A stretch of DNA of 64,000 nucleotides from Flavonifractor porci (GCF_037572415.1 NZ_JBBHLB010000001.1:1-64000), one strand, 5' to 3'. Shown: positions 1-9,825, counted from the first letter of the stretch. A program made the numbers and translations. The notes: generated by a model not told the origin, from the sequence alone.

Positions 1-57
1 CAGATAATCCCTTACAATCTCTATTTTCTTCTCGTATGCCACCTTACTTCTGGACAT
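1..57 (-). CDS. IS3-family-like transposase OrfA, N-terminal fragment cut by window edge
   Basis: Reading down from an ATG at 57, the minus strand encodes MSRSKVAYEKKIEIVRDYL before the window ends. This resembles the start of the helix-turn-helix OrfA of IS3-family transposases, which bind the element ends. A GGGGGAG ribosome binding site lies just upstream. Only 19 residues are visible, so the family call rests on the opening motif and the inverted repeat just upstream. It lies downstream of cls and is unlikely to belong to that operon. Confidence 0.5.
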   Translation of the reverse strand, partial: MSRSKVAYEKKIEIVRDYL

Positions 58-63
58 AAATAT

Positions 64-112
64 CTCCCCCTATAGAAGCAGTGTTTTATTTCACTGTCTC
101 CTATAGGGGGAG
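64..112. repeat. Near-perfect inverted repeat upstream of the transposase
   Basis: The arm at 64-83 (CTCCCCCTATAGAAGCAGTG) pairs with 92-112 with only a small mismatch around the centre, leaving a short A/T loop. It lies in the 5' leader of the partial transposase and between it and cls. It could be a terminal or sub-terminal repeat of the IS, or an RNA hairpin covering the transposase ribosome binding site. It lacks a clear T-run, so it is not a convincing cls terminator. Confidence 0.5.
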
Positions 113-143
113 CATATCATCTTGCCGCGGGGGCTGTGTTCGT

Positions 144-1688
144 TTATACCAGGGGCGCCAGTACCCGCAGGATGGATCGGAACAGACGACGGGGCCAGGA
201 CCGCTCCAGGCACTGCTCCAGGGTGATTTTCTGGCTGGCCAGCTGGGTGGCCAGAAAGTCGGCCTTGATATCCAGCACCGTGGGGTCCTGGTAGAGAAGG
301 ACCGCGTCCTCAAAGTGCAGGAACATACTGCGGTAATCCATGTTGATGGTGCCCACCACTCCGCACACGTCGTCGGATACCACATTTTTGGCGTGGACAA
401 AGCCGGGGGTGTACTCAAAAATCTGTACCCCCGCTTCCAGCAGAGGCTGGTAGTGGGAGCGGGTCAGCTCAAAGACCAGCTTTTTGTCCGGGATGTGGGG
501 GGTGATGATGCGCACATCCACCCCGGATTTGGCGGCGTTGCACAGAGCGGTATTGACGCTGTCACTGACGATGAGATAGGGTGTCATGATATAGATATAC
601 CGCTTGGCTTTGGAGATCAAGTTGAGATACACTGTTTCACCCACCGGCTCGTTGTCCAGGGGATTGTCGGCATAGGGCTGCACAAAGCAATCCGATCCCA
701 GAGCGGCCTCGGGAGGCAGGGAGGTGGGCCGCAGGGCGGCATAGTCCACCTTGACCTCCCGGATATATTCCCACATGGTGAGAAACATCACCGTCATGCT
801 CCAGGCCGCCTCGCCCTTTACCAGGATGGCGCTGTCCTTCCAGTGGCCGTAGCGCAGCTTTTGGTTGATATACTCATCCGCCAGATTGATGCCGCCGGTA
901 AAGGCGGTGTGGCCGTCGATGATGCACAGCTTCCGGTGGTCACGGTTGTTCATACGGATCGAAATGACCGGTTTAAAGCGGTTAAAGCAGCAGCAGGGGA
1001 TACCGGTTTCCTGCTCGAATTTTTCGGCGTAATTGGCGGGCAGGGTGCCAAGGGAACCCACATCGTCATAGATCACCCGCACGTCCACGCCGGCGGCGTA
1101 CTTTTCCTTCAAAACCTCCACGATGGAGTCCCAGAATACACCGGGGGCCAGGATAAAATACTCCAGGAAAATATAGCGCTTGGCCTTTTTCAATTCCTCC
1201 AGCATGGCGGGGAAGGCGTCGTCTCCCAGAGCAAAGTACCGTGTCCAGGTGTTGGTATATACCGGGCAGCGGGCGTACCGCTCCAGATAGCGGGCCTGAT
1301 TCACCGCATCCTGGCTCAGCACGGAGAGCTTTTTAGCCTTATAGTCATCCTCCAGCTGCTCCAGCATGGTGCGATCCATACCCTGCATCTTCCGGCGCAT
1401 CCGGGCGGACAGCTTGTTGCCGCCGCACAGCAGGTAGACCAGCCAGCCGAACATGGGGAACAGCAGAATGGGGATGATCCAGGCGATTTTGTAGCCCGGA
1501 TCGGTCTGCCGCCGAACAATGACCAGCACAGCCAGCAGAGACAGTACCACACAGGCCCAGTACACATAGACATAGTAACTCCAGGCCCATATCATAGGTA
1601 CCAACAGCACCGCAGCTTGCAAGAGGATCAGCACCGCCACGATGACCGAGCGCTGAAAGAGAAAGGAAGATAGCTTTTTAACGTTCAC
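144..1688 (-). CDS. cls: Cardiolipin synthase
   Basis: This 514-residue protein should make cardiolipin by joining two phosphatidylglycerols at the membrane. Two hydrophobic segments at residues ~12-60 anchor it. Two phospholipase D HKD motifs follow: HRKLCIIDG near residue 252 and HAKNVVSDD near 431, each with the expected downstream Gly/Asn residues (FTGG, GTINMD). Length fits the bacterial Cls family. The start is a GTG preceded by AGGAGTGACCCAGT. It begins 25 bases after the dnaE stop and is probably the last gene of the murB-dnaE operon, an unusual but not unprecedented neighbour. Confidence 0.93.
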   Translation of the reverse strand: MNVKKLSSFLFQRSVIVAVLILLQAAVLLVPMIWAWSYYVYVYWACVVLSLLAVLVIVRRQTDPGYKIAWIIPILLFPMFGWLVYLLCGGNKLSARMRRKMQGMDRTMLEQLEDDYKAKKLSVLSQDAVNQARYLERYARCPVYTNTWTRYFALGDDAFPAMLEELKKAKRYIFLEYFILAPGVFWDSIVEVLKEKYAAGVDVRVIYDDVGSLGTLPANYAEKFEQETGIPCCCFNRFKPVISIRMNNRDHRKLCIIDGHTAFTGGINLADEYINQKLRYGHWKDSAILVKGEAAWSMTVMFLTMWEYIREVKVDYAALRPTSLPPEAALGSDCFVQPYADNPLDNEPVGETVYLNLISKAKRYIYIMTPYLIVSDSVNTALCNAAKSGVDVRIITPHIPDKKLVFELTRSHYQPLLEAGVQIFEYTPGFVHAKNVVSDDVCGVVGTINMDYRSMFLHFEDAVLLYQDPTVLDIKADFLATQLASQKITLEQCLERSWPRRLFRSILRVLAPLV

Positions 1689-1713
1689 TGGGTCACTCCT
1701 TACCGCATGACGG

Positions 1714-4700
1714 TTACTTCACCACCACATTTTCCCCGCCCAGCAGTTCCTTCAGTTCTTCCACGAGGGCTGGATGGATCACACAGGGGGCAGACAGCAG
1801 CTTGCCGGTGTCGGCGCAGCGGATCACCAGCTGTTCCGTGCCGGGGAACATGGTGAGTACCAGCTTGATCCGGCGCCAGTAGGGGTCCTCCAGGCTGGGG
1901 ATGCGGATGTATAGCTTTTTGATCTTCACCGCAGGCTGGTCCGGCTCCTCGCAGCCGTCCCGCAGGTGGTCCAAGGGCTGTACCCGGTCGCACATAAGCT
2001 GAGGGGCCTTTTCGTCCCGCACCGAGATGCGCCCCTCGGCCAGCAGCGGCACATTTTCCTTCAGATAGGGGCCGCACTCGCCCAGAGCACGGGCAAACAC
2101 CAGCATCTCCATGGAGCCGGTGTCGTCCTCCAGGGTGACATAGGCCATCAGCGTATTGTTGCGGGTGGTGCGGGTACGGGAGGCGGACACCACGCCGGCA
2201 ATGGTCACCCGCTGCTCGTCCCGGAAGGTGGTGGGACCGCCCTCCTGGGCAAAGTCGGAGAGAATGGCGCCGATGGAGGCCACCTTCCGTTTTTTCACCA
2301 GGTCCCGGTACTCGTCCATGGGGTGGCCGGACAGATAGAGACCGGTGGTCTCCTTCTCCATGGTCATCAGCTCCCGGCGGGAGAACTCGGGAATATGTTT
2401 CAGGTTGAGCTGGGGAGCGGATTGGGGCTCGTCCCCGCCGCCGCCGAAGAGATCGAACTGCCCCTCCAGATTCTTGCGCTTGTTCTGGGCGATGGAGTCT
2501 ACCAGAGACTCATAGGCGTCCAGCAGCTGGGAGCGGAAGATTCCCATGCTGTCAAAGGCGCCGCACTTGATGAGACTTTCCAGCACCCGCTTGTTCAGGT
2601 CGGAGTCAAACATCCGCTGGCAGAAGTCGGGGAAGGAAGTGAAAGCGCCCTTCTTTCGTTCGGTCAGTACATCATTGATGAAGCCACGGCCCACGCCCTT
2701 GACGGCCACCAGACCGAAGCGGATGTGGTCGCCGGACACGGTGAAGTCGGCCCCGGATTCGTTGATGTCGGGGGGGAGGAGTGGAATGCCGCAGTCCTTG
2801 CATTCGGCAATATATTCGGCCACCTTTTCGCTGGAGTCCAGCACTGAGGTGAGGAGGGCGGCCATGTATTCCTTGGTATAGTGGCACTTGAACCAGGCGG
2901 TGTGGTAGGCCACGATGGCGTAGCTCACCGCGTGGGCCTTGTTGAAGGCATACTGAGCGAAGGCCTCGATCTCGTCATAGATATCCTCGGCGGTCTGCTG
3001 GGGGATGCCGTTTGCCATGCAGCCGGCGATGTTCCGCTCGGGGTCGCCGTGGACAAAGGTGTGTCGCTCCTTCTCGATCTGGGCCTTCTTCTTTTTGGAG
3101 ATGGCCCGGCGCACCATGTCGGCCTGGCCCATGGTGTATCCCGCCAGACGGCGGAAGATCTCAATGACCTGCTCCTGGTACACGATGCAGCCGTAGGTCA
3201 CTGACAGGATGGGCTCCAGGGCGGGGTGCTTGTACTTCACCTTGTCCGGATTGTGCTTGCAGGCGATGAACCGGGGGATGGAGTCCATGGGGCCGGGGCG
3301 GTAGAGGGCGATGATAGCGGTGATATCCTCGATGTTGTGGGGCTTCAGACCCACGCATACCCCGGTCATGCCAGCCGATTCCATCTGGAACACGCCGGAG
3401 GTCTTGCCGTCGGACAGCATCTGGAACACCTCCGGATCGTTGTCCGGGATGTTGGCTAGAGAGAAGCCGGGGTGCTTCTGAGCCACCAGCTTCACCGTGT
3501 CGTCCAGGATGGTCAGGTTCCGCAGGCCCAAAAAGTCCATTTTCAGGAGGCCAAGCTCTTCCAGTGTGGTCATGACATACTGGGTGACCACCGATTCGTC
3601 GTTTTTGGCCAGGGGCACATAGTCCATCACCGGCTTGCGGGTGATGACCACGCCGGCGGCGTGGGTGGAGGCGTGGCGGGGCATTCCCTCGATGGCCTTG
3701 GCGGTGTCGATGAGTTCCTTTACCCGCCCGTCCCCCTCGTAGAGATCCTTCAGAGGCTTGGACAGTTGGAGGGCCTGATCCAGGGTGATGTGGAGGGCGC
3801 CGGGGCCGCTGGGCACCTGTTTGGCCACCGTGTCCACGTCGGCGTAGGGGATATTCAGAGCCCGGCCCACGTCCCGGATGGCCCCTCGGGCAGCCATGGT
3901 ACCAAAGGTGACGATCTGAGCCACGTGGTCCTCGCCGTACTTGCGCTGGACGTACTCGATGACCTCCTGCCGCCGGCGGATACAGAAGTCGATATCAATA
4001 TCGGGCATGGTGACACGCTCGGGGTTGAGGAAGCGCTCGAAGTAGAGGGAGTACTTCATGGGGTCCACATCGGTGATGTTCATGCAGTAGGCCACCATGG
4101 AGCCTGCCGCCGAGCCACGGCCGGGGCCCACCGAGATGCCCTGGCTTTTAGCATACCCAATAAAATCAGAAACGATAAGGAAGTAGTCCACAAAGCCCAT
4201 CTGACGAATGACTCCCATCTCGTAGGCCAGACGGTCCTGGTACCCCTCGGGATCGTCAGGGTAGCGGCGGGCGTACCCCTCCCGGCACAGCTTCTCAAAA
4301 TAGGCGTCCCCGTCGGTGTAGCCCTCGGGCAGCTTGAATTCCGGCAGGTGATAGGTGCCGAACTGGAAGTCCATGTTGCACAGATCGGCGATCTTCAGGG
4401 TGTTTTCCACTGCCTCCGGCCAGTCCGGGAAGAGGGCGGCCATTTCCTCGGTGGATTTTACATAGAGTTCGCTGGTCTCCATCTTCAGGCGGTTGGGGTC
4501 GTCCACCGTCTTGCCCATCTGGATACACATGAGGGTGTCCTGCATCTGGGCATCCTCCCGGCGGAGGTAGTGGGCGTCGTTGGTCACCACCAGGGGGATG
4601 CCGGTCTCCTGGTGGATGCGGATCAGCCCCTGGTTGATGGCGGGGTCATTGGGCAGGTTGTGGTCCTGAAGCTCCAGATAGTAGCCGTCCTCCCCAAAGA

Positions 4701-5190
4701 GCGCCCGCATTTCAAGGGCGATGGCCTTGGCTCCCCCGTAGTCTCCGGCCAGAATGCGCCGGGGCACCTCGCCGGACTGGCAGGCCGACAGGGCGATGAG
4801 TCCGGCGCAGTGCTGCCGCAGCAGCTCCTTGTCGATGCGGGGGCGGATATAAAAGCCCTCAGTAAAGGCGCAGGAGTCCAGGTAGCAAAGGTTGCGGTAG
4901 CCCTCCTCGTTGCGGCAGAGCAGGATCAGGTGGTTCATGGCGGCGTCCAGCTCGTGGACCCGGTCGGTACGGCCCCGGGGGGCCACATAGACCTCGCAGC
5001 CGATGATGGGCTTGATGCCCTCCGCCTTGCAGGCCTTGTAGAAGTCCACCACGCCGTACATAACCCCGTGGTCGGTGATGGCCACGGCAGGCTGACCCAG
5101 CTCCTTCACCCGCTTGACCAGCAGGGGAATGCGGCAGGCGCCGTCCAGCAGGGAGAACTCGGTATGGACGTGAAGGTGGACAAAGGACAT
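1714..5190 (-). CDS. dnaE: DNA polymerase III alpha subunit (DnaE type)
   Basis: This is an 1158-residue replicative C-family polymerase. The N-terminal PHP domain opens with FVHLHVHTEFSLLDG. The polymerase core shows GPGRGSAAGS near residue 357 and the catalytic PDIDIDF near 397, followed by a helix-hairpin-helix region and a C-terminal OB fold near residue 995. Length is typical of DnaE1. The start ATG follows AAGGAGGTATCCCC. It lies 33 bases downstream of whiA in the same operon, a common arrangement in Clostridia. In Firmicutes DnaE usually works alongside PolC, which is not in this window. Confidence 0.96.
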   Translation of the reverse strand: MSFVHLHVHTEFSLLDGACRIPLLVKRVKELGQPAVAITDHGVMYGVVDFYKACKAEGIKPIIGCEVYVAPRGRTDRVHELDAAMNHLILLCRNEEGYRNLCYLDSCAFTEGFYIRPRIDKELLRQHCAGLIALSACQSGEVPRRILAGDYGGAKAIALEMRALFGEDGYYLELQDHNLPNDPAINQGLIRIHQETGIPLVVTNDAHYLRREDAQMQDTLMCIQMGKTVDDPNRLKMETSELYVKSTEEMAALFPDWPEAVENTLKIADLCNMDFQFGTYHLPEFKLPEGYTDGDAYFEKLCREGYARRYPDDPEGYQDRLAYEMGVIRQMGFVDYFLIVSDFIGYAKSQGISVGPGRGSAAGSMVAYCMNITDVDPMKYSLYFERFLNPERVTMPDIDIDFCIRRRQEVIEYVQRKYGEDHVAQIVTFGTMAARGAIRDVGRALNIPYADVDTVAKQVPSGPGALHITLDQALQLSKPLKDLYEGDGRVKELIDTAKAIEGMPRHASTHAAGVVITRKPVMDYVPLAKNDESVVTQYVMTTLEELGLLKMDFLGLRNLTILDDTVKLVAQKHPGFSLANIPDNDPEVFQMLSDGKTSGVFQMESAGMTGVCVGLKPHNIEDITAIIALYRPGPMDSIPRFIACKHNPDKVKYKHPALEPILSVTYGCIVYQEQVIEIFRRLAGYTMGQADMVRRAISKKKKAQIEKERHTFVHGDPERNIAGCMANGIPQQTAEDIYDEIEAFAQYAFNKAHAVSYAIVAYHTAWFKCHYTKEYMAALLTSVLDSSEKVAEYIAECKDCGIPLLPPDINESGADFTVSGDHIRFGLVAVKGVGRGFINDVLTERKKGAFTSFPDFCQRMFDSDLNKRVLESLIKCGAFDSMGIFRSQLLDAYESLVDSIAQNKRKNLEGQFDLFGGGGDEPQSAPQLNLKHIPEFSRRELMTMEKETTGLYLSGHPMDEYRDLVKKRKVASIGAILSDFAQEGGPTTFRDEQRVTIAGVVSASRTRTTRNNTLMAYVTLEDDTGSMEMLVFARALGECGPYLKENVPLLAEGRISVRDEKAPQLMCDRVQPLDHLRDGCEEPDQPAVKIKKLYIRIPSLEDPYWRRIKLVLTMFPGTEQLVIRCADTGKLLSAPCVIHPALVEELKELLGGENVVVK

Positions 5191-5223
5191 GGGGATACCT
5201 CCTTGGGAATATGAAAATGGGGG

Positions 5224-6117
5224 TTATTGTTTGGAAAGTTCCACCAGCTTGCGCAGTCGGTGATTGAACGCGGATTTGCTGACCGGCGGATCGCACAGCT
5301 CGGCCAGCTGGGACAGGGTGAGCTCCGGGTGGGCCATCCGCAGGTCCACAGCCTCTTTCAGCTTGTCCGGCAGATCTTCCAGCATCCCCCGCTCCTCCAG
5401 TTTGTAGATGGCCTCGATCTGGCCCTGGGCGGCGTCCACCGCCTTGTCCAGGTTGGCGGCGTCACAGTTGACCCGGCGGTTGATGCTGCCCCGCAGGTCC
5501 TTCTCCGCCTTGGCGTTCATCAGATCCATAGCGGCCAACGGGGCTCCCATGGCGGTGAGAAAGTCCTCAATGGCGTTGCTCTGCTTGAAATAGGTGATGG
5601 CGTTGGCCTTGCGGTGGCTTTCCTTGGGGGAGAAGCCCATCTCCAGCAGCAGGGCATGGAGTTCCCGGCTCACCGACAGATGGGAGGTGGCCAGTTCCAG
5701 ATGGTAGCGCTTGGCCGGGTCAGTCACTGAGCCGCCCGCCAGAAAGGCGCCCCGGAGGAAGGCGGTACGGCAGTGATCTTCCTCCAAAACGGCGTAATTG
5801 ATGTGATGGACCAGCGCCTCCGCCGGATCATGTCCAAAAACAGACCAGAGGGCGGACAGCTTGTCCGGATCCGTGATGGAAAAGATGCGCTTGCCCGCCC
5901 CCTCTGCGGGCAGACGGTCAAAGCGCACCTGAAAGGCCTTTTGAAAAAGCTGGGGCAGCCGGTCGGCAAACTCCGGCGACTCGGTGGTGATGCGGACCTC
6001 GGTGGGGGTGGACAGGGAGCAGTAGAGCAGTACCCCGTAAGCCTCCGCCTGGGCGCAGCATTTTCGGTTGAGGGAGGCGCGGCACAGTTCCGCCTTGACC
6101 TGGGTGGAAAAGGACAT
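5224..6117 (-). CDS. whiA: DNA-binding protein WhiA
   Basis: A 297-residue WhiA. Residues ~1-200 form the degenerate LAGLIDADG homing-endonuclease-like fold (GAFLAGGSVTDPAKRYHLE near residue 124), and residues ~215-297 form the helix-turn-helix that binds DNA (LTLSQLAELCDPPVSKSA). In Gram-positive bacteria WhiA influences cell division and chromosome segregation. It sits in the conserved rapZ-yvcK-whiA block, 12 bases after yvcK. The start ATG is preceded by AAGGAGGGCGTATC. Confidence 0.96.
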   Translation of the reverse strand: MSFSTQVKAELCRASLNRKCCAQAEAYGVLLYCSLSTPTEVRITTESPEFADRLPQLFQKAFQVRFDRLPAEGAGKRIFSITDPDKLSALWSVFGHDPAEALVHHINYAVLEEDHCRTAFLRGAFLAGGSVTDPAKRYHLELATSHLSVSRELHALLLEMGFSPKESHRKANAITYFKQSNAIEDFLTAMGAPLAAMDLMNAKAEKDLRGSINRRVNCDAANLDKAVDAAQGQIEAIYKLEERGMLEDLPDKLKEAVDLRMAHPELTLSQLAELCDPPVSKSAFNHRLRKLVELSKQ

Positions 6118-6129
6118 GATACGCCCTCC

Positions 6130-7146
6130 TTACAGAATCCGAGTGGAGGCCCGCTCCTGGTACAGATCCATCACCGCGGCGGACAGCCGGGCAAAGGAGT
6201 GGCGGGCGTAGTCCAGGGTTTCAGAGGCCAAAGGACGGGTGACCAGCTCTACCCCCAGAGCCTCAATGGCGTCTTTGTCCACGATGATGGGGGCAGAGTC
6301 CTCCTCCTTGTACCGCTCCAGCAGGCCGGGGCGCACCGGGGCGGAGTTGCACAGACAGATATCAATGAGGCAGGGACCGGAGTGGCGCAGCAGTGCTTTC
6401 ACATGGTCGGAGGCGGTCATACCCTCGGTCTCGCCATCCTGAGTCATAATATTGCAGATGTAGATCTTCAGAGCCTTGGAGGCGCATACCGCTTCGGAAA
6501 TGCCGTCCACCAGCAGATTGGGAATGACGCTGGTGTACAGGGAGCCGGGCCCCAGCAGGATCAGGTCGGCCTCCTGGATAGCCCGGATGGCCTCGGGCAG
6601 GGCTTTGGGATGCTCGGGGAGCAGACGCACACCCTGGATGCGGCAGTCCTGGGCCTTTTTAAAGTCGCTGATCTTGGATTCGCCCTGGACTCTGGTGCCA
6701 TTCTCAAAGGTGGCCTCCAGCACCACGTCGGCGTTGGTCACAGGCAGTACCCGGCCGGTGATGGCCAGAACCTGGCTCATTTTGGATACCGCCTCGTCAA
6801 AGGAGCCGGAGATCCCGTTAAGGGCGGCCAGGATCAGATTGCCGAAGGACTGGCCGGTGAGGTTGCCGGAGCCCTGGGGGAAGCGGTAGGTGAGCAGCTG
6901 CTGCATCAAAGGCTCGGCGTTGGCCAGGGCCTCCATGCAGTGGCGGATGTCTCCCGGAGGGGGCATCCCCAGATCCTGCCGCAGCATACCGGAGCTGCCG
7001 CCATCGTCGGCCACGGTGACGATGGCGGTCAGGTTCTTGGTGTGGTTTTTCAAACCGCGGAGCATGGTGGACAGACCGGTGCCGCCGCCGATGGCGACGA
7101 CCTTGGGTCCCTGGGCCCAGCGGCGCTCATAAAAGGACTGATACAC
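6130..7146 (-). CDS. yvcK: YvcK/CofD-like gluconeogenesis and cell-wall factor
   Basis: A 338-residue member of the YvcK (MgfK) family, which binds UDP-sugars and is needed for normal morphology on gluconeogenic carbon sources in Bacillus. The N-terminal nucleotide-binding loop VAIGGGTGLSTMLRG and the VTVADDGGSSG motif are intact. Start is GTG with AAAGGAGG upstream. It lies between rapZ and whiA, the standard Firmicutes order. Confidence 0.95.
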   Translation of the reverse strand: MYQSFYERRWAQGPKVVAIGGGTGLSTMLRGLKNHTKNLTAIVTVADDGGSSGMLRQDLGMPPPGDIRHCMEALANAEPLMQQLLTYRFPQGSGNLTGQSFGNLILAALNGISGSFDEAVSKMSQVLAITGRVLPVTNADVVLEATFENGTRVQGESKISDFKKAQDCRIQGVRLLPEHPKALPEAIRAIQEADLILLGPGSLYTSVIPNLLVDGISEAVCASKALKIYICNIMTQDGETEGMTASDHVKALLRHSGPCLIDICLCNSAPVRPGLLERYKEEDSAPIIVDKDAIEALGVELVTRPLASETLDYARHSFARLSAAVMDLYQERASTRIL

Positions 7147-7159
7147 GGCGGCGCCTCCT

Positions 7160-8020
7160 TTACGCCCGGGTCATGTCCCGGTGATTTTCGGTGGCCTGAT
7201 AGCCCTTTTGCTTGATGAACTCAGCCAGAGCGTGGGTAATGGCTACCGAGCGGTGCTGTCCGCCGGTACAGCCCACGGCGATGACCAGGGCCGCCTTGCC
7301 CTCTGCCACATAGAGGGGAAGGAGGAAACCGATGAGATTCTCCAGATAGTTCATAAATTCAGTGGTCTGACGATAGCCGAATACAAAGTCGTATACCCCG
7401 TCGTCCAGTCCGGTCTGGTGGCGCAGCTCGGCGATGTAATAGGGATTGGGCAGAAAGCGCACGTCAAACACCAGGTCGGCCTCGATGGGGATGCCGTACT
7501 TGAAGCCGAAGGAGGTGACGCTGACGCTCATCTCCGGGGTATCGCCGCCGTGGCTGAAGAGGCGCAGCACCTCCCCCCGCAGCTTGGCGGTGGAGAGGGC
7601 GGAGGTATCGATGATGTACTCCGCCCGCTGGCGGACAGGGGAGAGGACGGTGCGCTCCAGCCGGGCGGCCTCATCCAAAGAGTGTGCTGAGCCGGCCAGG
7701 GGATGGCTGCGGCGGGTCTCTTTGTACCGCTTGATGATGGTCTCCACGCTGGCCTCCACGAAGAGGATCTTGTACTCACAACCCATCTCCTGGAGAGCGT
7801 CCAGAGCGGAGAACAGCCCGTCGAAGGTCTGACCGCCCCGGATGTCGGTGACCAGAGCCACCCGGTCATACCGGGAGGGATTTGCCATGCACAGCTCAGC
7901 AAATTTGGGGATCAGGGGGGCGGGCATATTGTCGACCACATAAAAGCCGATATCCTCCAGGAAGGAGGCGGTTTTACTCTTGCCTGCGCCGGACAGACCG
8001 GAAATAATAATAAAATCCAT
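7160..8020 (-). CDS. rapZ: RNase adapter RapZ / YvcJ nucleotide-binding protein
   Basis: A 286-residue P-loop protein with Walker A GLSGAGKS at residues ~8-15 and the C-terminal GCTGGQHRSV signature. In Proteobacteria RapZ guides RNase E to a small RNA controlling glmS. The Gram-positive orthologue YvcJ hydrolyses GTP, and its RNA role is less certain. It sits 11 bases from murB and 13 from yvcK in the operon. The start ATG follows GAGGTGAGTTCCT. Confidence 0.95.
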   Translation of the reverse strand: MDFIIISGLSGAGKSKTASFLEDIGFYVVDNMPAPLIPKFAELCMANPSRYDRVALVTDIRGGQTFDGLFSALDALQEMGCEYKILFVEASVETIIKRYKETRRSHPLAGSAHSLDEAARLERTVLSPVRQRAEYIIDTSALSTAKLRGEVLRLFSHGGDTPEMSVSVTSFGFKYGIPIEADLVFDVRFLPNPYYIAELRHQTGLDDGVYDFVFGYRQTTEFMNYLENLIGFLLPLYVAEGKAALVIAVGCTGGQHRSVAITHALAEFIKQKGYQATENHRDMTRA

Positions 8021-8031
8021 AGGAACTCACC

Positions 8032-8946
8032 TCAAAAACCCAAAAACTTCACTTCTGGTTCCAAAGTAATGCCGGTCTCGCGGAGTACGGTGTTCTGGAT
8101 CAGCTCCATCAGCCGGCGCACATCGTCGGCGGTGGCCCCACCGCAGTTGACCACAAAGCCGGCGTGCTTTTCCGATACCTGAGCCCCCCCCACGCCCACG
8201 CCTTTCAGGCCGCACTGCTCAATGAGAGCGGCGGCAAAGTGGCCCTCGGGGCGTTTGAAGGTGCTGCCCGCGCTGGGCAGGTCCAGGGGCTGCTTGGAAC
8301 GGCGCTTCTGGGCCAACTCGTCCATTTTGGCTTTGATTGCAGCGGGGTCTCCGGGGGTGAGGGCAAACTCGGCCTCCAGAATGAGCCATTCCGGATGGTC
8401 GGTAAACAGGCTGTGCCGGTAGGTGAGGGCGCACTCCTCCACAGGCAGAGTGATCACGTCGCCGGCCTCGTTGAGGAAGGTGACGGAGGTGAGCACCTGG
8501 ACCAGCTCGCCGCCGTAGGCGCCGGCATTCATGGTGACGCCGCCTCCCAGGGTGCCGGGGATGCCGTGGGCAAACTCCAGGCCGGTCAGGTCTCTGCCCA
8601 GGGCCGCCATGGCCAGCCGGGCTAGAGGAATGCCGCTCTCCGCCCGCAGACGACGGTTTACCTCCCGTACATCATCCAGTCCGGAGGTTTTCAGGACAAA
8701 ACCGTCATACCCCTGATCGGACACCAGCAGGTCGCTGCCGTTGCCCAGAAAGAAGGGGGTGATGTCCAGTTCTCTGGCCGCCTGGACTGCGGCAATAGCC
8801 TCCTTCCGGCTTCTGGGCAGAGCGATCAGTCGGGCTGGACCGCCGATGCGGAAGGTGGTATAGGACGACATAGGCTCCTGCTCCCGCAGTTCCAGCTGAG
8901 GGATGCGGCGGCGCAGTTCCTGGATCAGAGTATCAAAACGGTCCAT
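8032..8946 (-). CDS. murB: UDP-N-acetylenolpyruvoylglucosamine reductase
   Basis: A 304-residue MurB that reduces UDP-GlcNAc-enolpyruvate to UDP-MurNAc with NADPH and FAD. FAD-binding motifs are NGSDLLVSDQGYDG (~62-75) and GIPGTLGGGVTMNAGAYGG (~128). The catalytic serine is in PSAGSTFKRP. The lack of the extra loop marks it as type II MurB, normal for Firmicutes. ATG follows AAGGAGGCCCCT. It is the first gene of the six-gene minus-strand operon. Confidence 0.96.
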   Translation of the reverse strand: MDRFDTLIQELRRRIPQLELREQEPMSSYTTFRIGGPARLIALPRSRKEAIAAVQAARELDITPFFLGNGSDLLVSDQGYDGFVLKTSGLDDVREVNRRLRAESGIPLARLAMAALGRDLTGLEFAHGIPGTLGGGVTMNAGAYGGELVQVLTSVTFLNEAGDVITLPVEECALTYRHSLFTDHPEWLILEAEFALTPGDPAAIKAKMDELAQKRRSKQPLDLPSAGSTFKRPEGHFAAALIEQCGLKGVGVGGAQVSEKHAGFVVNCGGATADDVRRLMELIQNTVLRETGITLEPEVKFLGF

Positions 8947-8976
8947 AGGGGCCTCCTTACAGTGTTGCGTACTGGT

Positions 8977-8985
8977 ATTATATCA
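8977..8985 (-). promoter_or_regulatory. Extended -10 promoter for the murB operon
   Basis: On the minus strand the sequence TGATATAAT forms an extended -10 element about 30 bases before murB. No good -35 hexamer is seen 17 bases further upstream, which fits an extended -10 promoter. It falls in the 63-base gap between the lysozyme stop and murB. Confidence 0.5.
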
Positions 8986-9009
8986 AAAACAGGGGGAAAT
9001 TAGAAGTTC

Positions 9010-9759
9010 TTATCCCAGACCGAAAGCTTCAAATTGCTCCTTGCTGCCTCGAAATACGTTTAGATCAATGAGGGGCTGAGCGCCGGTGTAGCCCTCCAGT
9101 TTTGCGGAATGGGAGTACTGCCAAAAATGCCACCGGGGCACCAGCGGGAACACTGTGGGACTGGAACACCATACCGGATAATCGGCGTATTTGGCGTCGG
9201 TGAGGTAGCTGTAGTAGGAGCGGTAGGTCACATAGAGAATGGGCTTGACCCCATAGTGCGCCTCCAGCCGTGCCAGCAGAGGGTCCAGAATGCTCTGGAC
9301 CTGGGCCTTCTCCGGCGGATTCTCCAGGTATTCACCGTAAAATTCAATATCCACCACCGGAGGCAATGTCCCCTCGGTGACCGGGACCATGGAAATAAAG
9401 TTGTCAGCCTGGGTCTCGCCGGGACTGTCATAGCTGAGGAAGTGGTAGGCGCCGGGCCGGACTCCGGCCTTCAGGGAACCGTTCCAGTTGGAGGCAAACT
9501 GCTTGTCCTGAAGGAGGGAGCCTTCCGTAGCCTTGATAAAGGCAAAATCCACACCCTGGCGTGCCAGGGCGTGCCAGTCCACCGTCCCCTGATAGGAGGA
9601 TACGTCCACACCAAATACCTCCCACTGGTCCGGATTGGATTCGTGGGAGTACAGAATCAGCCCGCGCCAGCGCAGGAAGAAAAAGCCCAGCAGGAGGATT
9701 GCTCCCACCAGAAGAAGGATCAATATTGTACGCCGCAGGATGCGGAAAACTCGTCTCAA
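9010..9759 (-). CDS. Glycoside hydrolase family 25 lysozyme, membrane anchored
   Basis: A 249-residue muramidase. A single N-terminal hydrophobic helix (~residues 10-30) should hold it to the membrane with the GH25 barrel outside. The family signature is clear: DVSSYQG near residue 50, IKATEG, and the acidic pair in VVDIEFYGEY. Start is a TTG, because an in-frame stop lies just upstream and no ATG is available. It is probably transcribed alone. Confidence 0.9.
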   Translation of the reverse strand: MRRVFRILRRTILILLLVGAILLLGFFFLRWRGLILYSHESNPDQWEVFGVDVSSYQGTVDWHALARQGVDFAFIKATEGSLLQDKQFASNWNGSLKAGVRPGAYHFLSYDSPGETQADNFISMVPVTEGTLPPVVDIEFYGEYLENPPEKAQVQSILDPLLARLEAHYGVKPILYVTYRSYYSYLTDAKYADYPVWCSSPTVFPLVPRWHFWQYSHSAKLEGYTGAQPLIDLNVFRGSKEQFEAFGLG

Positions 9760-9825
9760 AAAGCATCACCAAACAGGATAGGGATTCAATAGACAATATG
9801 ATACCCGGATGCGGGGGAAAAGGCA

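Noticed and set aside
81..1673. Long plus-strand open frames opposite cls, dnaE, yvcK, lysC, hom and the activase operon
   Set aside because: They mirror strongly supported minus- or plus-strand genes in GC-rich DNA, show no family motifs, and lack ribosome binding sites.
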